From Chrysomallon squamiferum (taxonomy: Eukaryota > Mollusca > Gastropoda > Neomphalida > Peltospiridae), in contig CM022677.1 of assembly GCA_012295275.1 (NCBI GenBank), positions 12,575,723 through 12,639,722 on the forward strand: 64,000 bases of DNA. The letters are read 5' to 3'. The position numbers were made by a program, and so were the translations under genes. Positions within the stretch are counted from its first letter, which is position 1, and each line of letters starts with the position of its first letter. Under the pieces are notes generated by a model. It was not told the DNA's origin. It made no database searches and worked only from the letters and a program-made list of their open reading frames with translations. Below are positions 57,876-64,000 of this stretch, one piece after another.

Positions 57876-57990
57876 CAGGGTTGGATTTAATGTGTTTGTC
57901 GCCCATAGGCTAAAGAAAGTTTACCGCCCCCTCCTCAAGGCTCAAGTCACCCTCAGCCTTCCCACTTAGTTTATATAATATGAATTGTTA
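57876..57990 (+). mobile_element. hAT-type element end (candidate)
   Basis: CAGGGTTGGATTTAATGTG followed by GTCGCCCATAGGC resembles the terminal inverted repeats of non-autonomous hAT elements (CAG-GGTTGG-TT...). Only one end was recognised, and no 8-bp target duplication could be confirmed. Confidence 0.3.
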
Positions 57991-58930
57991 TATGACTGGC
58001 TTATGATCTAGTTGAAAGCAAAAACATGGTTTTACATTTACATAATGATTTATTTATAAATCTAATGTGAAAATACGAGTTTATTGCGCTTTTCAGCCAT
58101 TGACCTCAATGTAAAAATGACGAAACCGTTTTCAACTAAAGATTTCCAGTGACGTAGAAAGATCGGCGGGAAATATAAATATGTCGACTAAACAGACATA
58201 TCTCAGATCTATCTTGAGAAAAGGTCAAACCGAGCGTTGGGCCTATAATTCCCACAAATATCTGTAACTACCGTCAATGTTTTCACACACACACACTCAC
58301 GCACAGTCATACACAGAGTCGGTTTTAAGCCAATATATATGTATATATATATCATGATCATAATCAGGTTAATGTGAAAAAGTAGTACAATAATTCTTCT
58401 AGTACTTCAAATAGTATATTATTTGTTTTAAGAGACAACTCTAGGTCTTATTTAAGAAGCTTTCCAAGACAACTTAGAAATGTAATATGTGTAATTATCA
58501 GCATAATTTTTAATCAACATTATATTATGTATACATAAACTCATTTTATAAAATATGAATTAACGTTATTTTCCTTGTGAAATTAGGCGGGCCACTCAGA
58601 AATCCGCGATTGAAAAAGACTGAAAGGATTAAATGAGTAAACACGCAAAAGAAAATGTAAAACAAGATACAGAATAAAAAAATGATATATAGAAGCGACA
58701 GAATGAAACAAAGCAAATATAATTAGATTGAAAGAACGAAAGCATAAAAGAACGAGAGACAGAATTAAATATGATAATAAATAAATAAAATAAAATAAAA
58801 TAAAATATGATCGACTGCTTGGAGAAAAAGTATTTCAAACGTCATGGGCATGTAATTTATTAATTTTTGATCAGGTTGACTGAACTCATTGTATTTATTT
58901 GTTTAACTTTCTTTTCTTCTTTTTGGTTTC

Positions 58931-58933
<3 letters not shown>
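57991..58933. other. no feature recognised
   Basis: AT-rich. A 29-codon frame near 58,181 (MSTKQTYLRSILRKGQTERW) is too short to support. Confidence 0.4.

Positions 58934-59005
<72 letters not shown>
58934..59005. repeat. (CT)n microsatellite
   Basis: A perfect run of about 35 CT units. Confidence 0.97.
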
Positions 59006-59007
<2 letters not shown>

Positions 59008-59096
59008 GCACTGTTTATTATAAACTTAGCTCGCTTTGCTGGTACAGGGAAATATGTTCACGAATGAAGAGCTATCAAACATGTGTGCACATACAC

Positions 59097-59141
59097 ATGT
59101 ACACACACACACACGAACACACATTCACACACACATACACA

Positions 59142-59233
<92 letters not shown>

Positions 59234-59254
59234 TTCACACACACATACACACAG
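59097..59254. repeat. (CA)n microsatellite
   Basis: A long CA tract with perfect core 59,149-59,228 and ATTCACACACACATACAC interruptions mirrored on both sides, suggesting slippage of a compound unit. Confidence 0.97.
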
Positions 59255-59597
59255 AGGGATTTGTGGTTTATCTTTAAAAAAAAACAACCGCGCGGTCACC
59301 ATTAACAGTCGACATCCGAATAAACCATAATTTACAATGGAGAAACAACAGCAACGATACTAACAACAACTACAACATAAACTAGTTCTGGATAAATCGC
59401 TAGATCTGATTTCACAAATAAAATATTTAAAACGGAGGACAAACGAAGAAACAAAGGCATATAAATATTAATTAATATTTTTTAGATACTTCAGTGCCTG
59501 TTTGACCATCTGCTTCAAAGCATGCACGCACAAAAACACGCGCGCTCACAGACACACAGACACACACACACGCACACACACAGAAATATGTATGCAC

Positions 59598-59870
59598 CAG
59601 AGCTGTAACGATTACCACGATACAGAATCGTATTGTGATACAAAGGCCCCGATACGATACATCGATTCGGGAAGGATGTATCCCGATACAATATGACATT
59701 TTAATAATTTTTGGTGTGGAGTTGATGAAGATATTTACATACAATGAAAACGTAACATCCACGTTTCGCCGCTGTAATTCCCGAACATTCAGGTTCCTAT
59801 TAACAGTCCTCGAGGTTGCTGTCGTCACGTAACCTGAACACATCATCTCATGGCATGGAGGACAAGAGCA
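59598..59870 (+). mobile_element. hAT-type non-autonomous element (candidate)
   Basis: Starts CAGAGCTGTAACGATTACC, close to the CAGAGCTG-AACGATTA ends of known hAT-type repeats. GATACGATAC-type words follow (CCCCGATACGATACATCGA), which are characteristic of such elements. The 3' end was not found; the limit is approximate. Confidence 0.4.
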
Positions 59871-60065
59871 CATTTATTTATTTTTTAAATATTTTTCATG
59901 AAATTTACTTTTTAGAAAGATTAATATGTTCCATTATACACGAAATCGGTTGATTTATTATCTCAGAATAACCTAATATATATTTTATAACAGTCCCGTA
60001 GGACTCTTTTTTCTTTCTACAGTTTAAAATGCGGCGGCTCTCTCAGTTTTGCCTTCAGTGAATTA

Positions 60066-60070
60066 AATAT

Positions 60071-60129
<59 letters not shown>

Positions 60130-60131
60130 TG
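60066..60131. repeat. (TTTA)n microsatellite
   Basis: About 16 TTTA/ATTT units. Confidence 0.95.
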
Positions 60132-60521
60132 ATTAATTGTTGTTGCTGTTGTTGTTGTTGTTATTATTACTATTATTATTTTATTTTATTTATTTATTTT
60201 TCTTTCTATATTTATTTTTCTTTATTTTATTATTCTTTTTTCTTTTTTGTACATTTTATTTAACATATGTTACGTTTGAACGTTAGATGCATTTTTAAAA
60301 GTAATTACAGTAGTATTACTGAATTTTAACGTGGATAAAACGTCATAGGCTGCCACTTTTAAAAAAGAAAAGAAAAAACTGAGATGTGCCTAACAAGTCT
60401 CAATAGCAAAGCATAACTTTCTTCACACATGTATCTTGTTTTTCAGTGTAAAGTATTTTAAATATTTAGTGGTAAAACGTTAAAAAGATGTTTAATCTGA
60501 AACTATATATGTATACAAATA
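60132..60521. other. no feature recognised
   Basis: T- and A-rich sequence with GTT/ATT repeats at the left end. No gene seen. Confidence 0.4.
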
Positions 60522-60596
60522 TGTGTGTATGTATGTATGTATGTATGTACGTATGTATGTATGTATGTATTATGTATGTATATATGCATATGTGTG
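60522..60596. repeat. (GTAT)n microsatellite
   Basis: About 15 GTAT units with one TACG and one TATTATG interruption. Confidence 0.9.
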
Positions 60597-60989
60597 TATG
60601 TGTATGTTTGTTAATTGAAAGAAGTACAAGATCTTGTAATAGAAACAAATCAGACGTCATATTGGATGTTAATGATTCATTTTGTGTTTGATTGTACCGA
60701 GCATTCAGTTATGTGTGTTCTATTTTTATTTATTTACTTATTTTTGTGACAGACTCTTGTAGATGCCCATATATTTTGCATATTGCTTCGTTTAGTTTTC
60801 ATTTTACGTTTAAAATTAAAATAATTTAACAATATAAAAAAAACACGGGTATTTTGTTTTTATTCTACTTTATTTTTTCTTTTTTTTTTTTTTTTTTTTT
60901 TTTTGTTTTCTTATTTTTCTTAGTAGTATTTTAAGTACAAAATAAGAACGTTTAAGGGGTTTTAAAAAATATTCGGTGTGTGTTTTCTC

Positions 60990-61020
60990 TCCTTAACTTT
61001 CAAATCTGGCTACGCCTCTG
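60990..61020 (-). mobile_element. hAT-type terminus (candidate)
   Basis: Read on the minus strand from 61,020: CAGAGGCGTAGCCAGATTTG. This CAG-GGCGTAGCCAG start is typical of hAT-family ends. The element would extend towards lower coordinates. No opposite end with the flank ATGGGTGC was seen. Confidence 0.4.
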
Positions 61021-62199
61021 ATGGGTGCTGAGGATATAAAATAGACTTAAGTTTACAATCTTCATGTTCATAACTTGACAAACCGTATATACGTTTTACT
61101 AAGGCAAATACTGATTACACTATTTCTAAGATACATAATTACACGCCAGTCCTGATAGAATTAGTTCGTGAAAACAACGAATGATGCTGCCCTGTTGAAA
61201 TAAAAATGCAAGAACAAATTCACGTAATTTGTATTATTATTATTTTTTTTTTATACGCCTTTACTGAACATTAACTTAAACAAATACAATGAAACAAATA
61301 AAAGACCGGAAGCACACTTTCAATCGTTTGGGTTGTCAGATATTGTGCAAAATAAACTGACGTCGAAATATTAAAATTCTCTGGTTGTCGTTCCTGACTA
61401 ATAACAAGATAAGAAGATGCCTGAACAAGTTTGTAACATGAAAAATAATAAGAGAAACCAATAATAATTGTCTTTGGAAAGTGAAATGTAGACGCCAACT
61501 TGAGCATGGTATAATATCTAAGTTTATATATTTTATCCACGTTAACTGAATTCTTAGCAGAGATATTGGACATTACCGATATCGAAACAATTTATTATGT
61601 CTAGTATAAATATAAAGATTTAAACTCAGTAAAAACTTAGATTGTTTACAATATTATCATATATGGATATAGAAAATAATATAACATATCGATTCGGTCT
61701 GTGTTATGAAAGGTGGTAGTAAATTTATTTGGAAGAAAAATAAAATATATAAATTCAACAACTTATGTTTAATATTACAATTATTTTATATTTGACTATT
61801 GAGCCTCAAAAGTGTTTACACTGTTGTTGTTTCTTCAATTGACTGTCATTAGCCGTTTAATATAGTTGTTGTTGTTTTTGTTGTGGTTGTTGTCAAACAT
61901 AAAGAAGAACGCAGATTACCTTATCTATATTTCAGTAACAGTTTTTAAAATAATTTTTAATTATTATTATTATAATGGTAAGAGGTTAATATGCTCTTAT
62001 CTGTCTAATTATACTGATAATTAATCCTCTCATTATTAATATATTCTGCTGTATAGCAAATAATTATATTGTCAATATCTCACTAATTAAAACTGCATAA
62101 CCCCGTTCAAATAAAGTAAATAAAGAAAACAGTCTCATTATCATTCGTATAAACTTTACCACGTATTATACAAAATAATAATATAATAATGATAATACC

Positions 62200-62214
<15 letters not shown>
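61021..62214. other. no gene recognised
   Basis: AT-rich. It includes a 100-codon minus frame at 61,271-61,573 without family features, GTT repeats near 61,866 and (TTA)n at 62,204-62,229. Confidence 0.4.
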
Positions 62215-62233
<19 letters not shown>

Positions 62234-62620
62234 CGCCGTCATTACCATCGGTGTACTTCTTATTTGTTTGCTTTTTATTAACTATTATTCGTACTTTTTT
62301 AGTGTTCAGAGGCATTATTACAATTTCTATTAATATCACCATCATAACGGCTTTGTTCCTAGCTTTTTTGGAGTAATTATAATTTTTCTTTAGCGCTTTT
62401 TATTAATTATTCCTCATACTTTCTGAGTCGGCGCATCACCTATTAAAATATATTATTGTAAGTTCTATTGATGTCGCCGTCGTTGACGTCGTAACGGCTT
62501 GTTACTAACGTTATTACAGAACTCCTCATTATTCCTTTTCTTTTTTTATTCACTGTCATTCTATATGAAAATATATTATTATTGTTTATTAATGTCGTCG
62601 TCACTACCGTCGTAACAGTA
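62215..62620 (+). repeat. tandem repeat S, third locus
   Basis: Direct orientation relative to 3,790-4,350. Units near 62,232, 62,330, 62,470 and 62,588 have AATGTCGCCGTC-, ACGTCGTAACGGC and CTTTTTATTAACTATTATTC words. The hairpin CCGTCGTAACGG survives only partly. Confidence 0.7.
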
Positions 62621-62639
62621 ACGTTTGCTTAAGAATTAA

Positions 62640-63465
62640 GGTTGCGGAATTGGGCAGGATTAGGTTCAGAAGTTGGGCTAGGGTTCGGGTTTGGGTTGTT
62701 TAAAGTTTATTACGATTATTATAATAGAGTTAGTACTAGTGTTCCCTTTAGAATTAAGTTTAACGACTTCGTTAGGGTTATATTTAGATCCCGGAAGCAC
62801 GGGCTGTCAGACAGCTTGTGAAGGTACCAGAACCAAGTTAAAACGTTTAGAGAAAGCACTATGGTGGATGGACGTAGGGCTAGAAGTTGGGCTAGGATTA
62901 GGGTTAGGGCTAGGGTTAGAGTTATGGTTAGTGTTAGGGTGAGGATTATTTAAAGTATATTATGTGTCTTATGATAATCTGCAAACTGTTTTATTATCAG
63001 CGTTAGTACTAGTGTTAGAATTAGAATTAAGTTTAACGAGTTCGTTAGGTCTAGGTTTAGAGTTAGCGCTAGAGTCTTAGGTAGGGTTAGGGTTATGGTT
63101 AATATTATTATTAGTTTTAGGATTAGGATGAGGCTTAGAGATGGTGTTAGCATCAGAATTAAGTTCAGTCCCTTTGTTTGCGTTACGTTTAGGATTAGTG
63201 TTAGGGTTAGGGCTTAGGGTTAGGGTTTGAGTTAGGGGTTGGGTTAGGGGTAGGGTTAGGGTCAGGAATATTTAACTTTTGTTATCAGTGATACGATAAT
63301 TGCAAAATAATTATAAAGTCACCATTAGGAGCAGCATTAACGTACGAATCCAACTTGGGAAGGATTAGGTTTAGAAGTTGTGCTAGGGTTAGGCTTAGGG
63401 GTAGGGATTGCGGTAGGAGTAGGGTTAGGGGTAGGGATTGGCTTAGAGGTAGGGTTACGCTCATA
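62640..63465 (+). repeat. degenerate TTAGGG-like higher-order repeat
   Basis: Clusters of TTAGGG and variants (GCTAGGG, TTAGGA, TTAGAG, TTATGG) at 62,640-62,700, 62,880-62,945, 63,045-63,130, 63,195-63,265 and 63,365-63,465. They are separated by related AT-rich spacers that share GTTAGTACTAGTGTT (about 62,729 and 63,002) and GAATTAAGTTTAACGA (about 62,752 and 63,026). The G-rich strand is plus. It is best read as an interstitial or subtelomeric satellite derived from telomeric repeats. Confidence 0.75.
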
Positions 63466-63612
63466 CCCTTGATGACCAGCTTCATCTTGTAATGGATTTT
63501 TCACAAATGCCTGGGGCAAAATTAATTGGTATAGCGTATTGCGCTCGTGTTGGATGACACGATACCAAATGTTACACAATTGGTTTATTTTCTCCCATTG
63601 CCTCATCAAGAG
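63455..63612 (-). pseudogene. Gypsy-type integrase N-terminal fragment
   Basis: The minus frame reads MRQWEKINQLCNIWYRVIQH, then ERNTLYQLILPQAFVKNPLQ, then DEAGHQGYERN. This is the segment just before and into the HHCC zinc finger of Ty3/Gypsy integrase (L-LP-A ... GHQG-ER). The first zinc histidine is missing (D-E-A-G-H instead of H-D-x-x-G-H). The frame then runs straight into proline/threonine repeats that are translated TTAGGG-like DNA, so the integrase is cut off at the repeat. Confidence 0.7.
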
Positions 63613-64000
63613 ATGAAGTTTGAGCTTCGACTGGCAGAAGAAATAACCACTACTCGACCATCTTGCTCTTGAGATAGAACAGCTCCAAAACTCTGAAAAC
63701 CTGCATCAGTCTCATCAATGAAAGGTTTCTGGAAGTCAGAGTAGCCTAAACTTGGAATTGTAGTCAGCTAAACTGTTGATGCGTCGAAAGCATCGTCACA
63801 AGACTGATCCCAGCATTCCTGAAAAGCTTTCCGAGTTTCAGGAACCTTTCTGACAAGTTTTCCTTTCTTTTTCTTGCCACCACCTATCAGTGAATGCAGG
63901 GATGCGGCTATGTTGGTAAATCTCGTATTGAACCTTCGATAGTAGCTGGTAAATCAAAGAAATGACCTCAGTTCTCTTGTTGGTATTTTCCAGTCTTTGA
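63613..64000 (-). pseudogene. Gypsy-type reverse transcriptase/RNase H fragment
   Basis: Entering from the window end on the minus strand: KDWKIPTRELRSFL, a stop, FTSYYRRF (the RT thumb L-x-F-x-x-Y-Y-R-R-F motif), KAFQECWDQSCDDAF, then after another stop SLGYSDFQKPFIDETDAGFQ and, next, SFGAVLSQEQDGRVVVISSA. This is the start of RNase H, with the D-E-T-D-A aspartate and GAVLSQ. RNase H breaks off at SSASRSS and joins directly to the integrase leader, so about 100 codons of RNase H and linker are deleted. Two in-frame stops (both TAG or TGA) confirm decay. Confidence 0.75.

Noticed and set aside
58867-59330. Ser/Leu- and His/Thr-repeat open frames
   Set aside because: Translated (CT)n and (CA)n microsatellites.
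62640-63465. A true chromosome end
   Set aside because: The TTAGGG units are degenerate, spaced by other sequence and followed by more DNA to 64,000, so this is at most interstitial or subtelomeric.

Overview
This is animal nuclear DNA, not prokaryotic: genes are split into short exons with GT/AG borders, there are long microsatellites (AC, GA, AAT, AAAT), metazoan gene families (MCC, thrombospondin type-1, NHL repeats), LTR retrotransposon and hAT relics, and TTAGGG-type repeats. The AT-rich, microsatellite-dense composition fits a lophotrochozoan, most likely a mollusc; this is inference, since no species-diagnostic gene is present.

Layout. 0-9 kb: transposon remnants, a dispersed repeat (R1), an inverted duplication carrying thrombospondin-type-1 (TSP1) exon fragments around a 200-N assembly gap, a second dispersed repeat (R2), and a hairpin-bearing tandem repeat (S) in two inverted arms. 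9.1-11.3 kb: a 2.2-kb minisatellite of 11-12 bp units with a ~662-bp higher-order repeat, directly against a coding-like plus-strand exon. 11.3-16.2 kb: two coding tracts of an unidentified acidic, lysine-rich protein, followed by a poly(A) signal. 16.2-20.6 kb: AT-rich DNA with simple repeats. 20.6-30.8 kb: five tandem copies of an internally deleted Ty3/Gypsy-type element that share single 232-233 bp LTRs. 30.9-32.1 kb: a ~70-bp minisatellite. 33.0-34.3 kb and 47.6-53.5 kb: two copies of a minus-strand segment from a coiled-coil/NHL (TRIM-like) gene. 34.8-42.3 kb: the minus-strand orthologue of MCC (mutated in colorectal cancers), lying between those copies. 42.4-44.5 kb: second R1 copy and exon-like plus-strand tracts. 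53.8-55.7 kb: an intronless, decayed hAT-like transposase gene. 56.2-62.6 kb: second copies of R2 and S plus hAT-type termini and microsatellites. 62.6-63.5 kb: degenerate TTAGGG-like higher-order repeats, abutting a truncated minus-strand Gypsy pol (63.45-64.0 kb) that runs off the window.

Reading quality. Almost every recognisable coding tract carries frameshifts or in-frame stops, several in A homopolymers (MCC, the NHL exon, TSP1, the 15-kb gene). Either the underlying assembly has many indels or many of these loci are pseudogenes. The tandem Gypsy units share their lesions, so those predate amplification. I found no tRNA, rRNA or CRISPR array.

The strongest candidates for something new are the LTR-sharing tandem array, MCC introns that each hold their own tandem duplications (one of which has copied a splice acceptor), the minisatellite that ends at an exon, and the telomere-like repeat/Gypsy junction.
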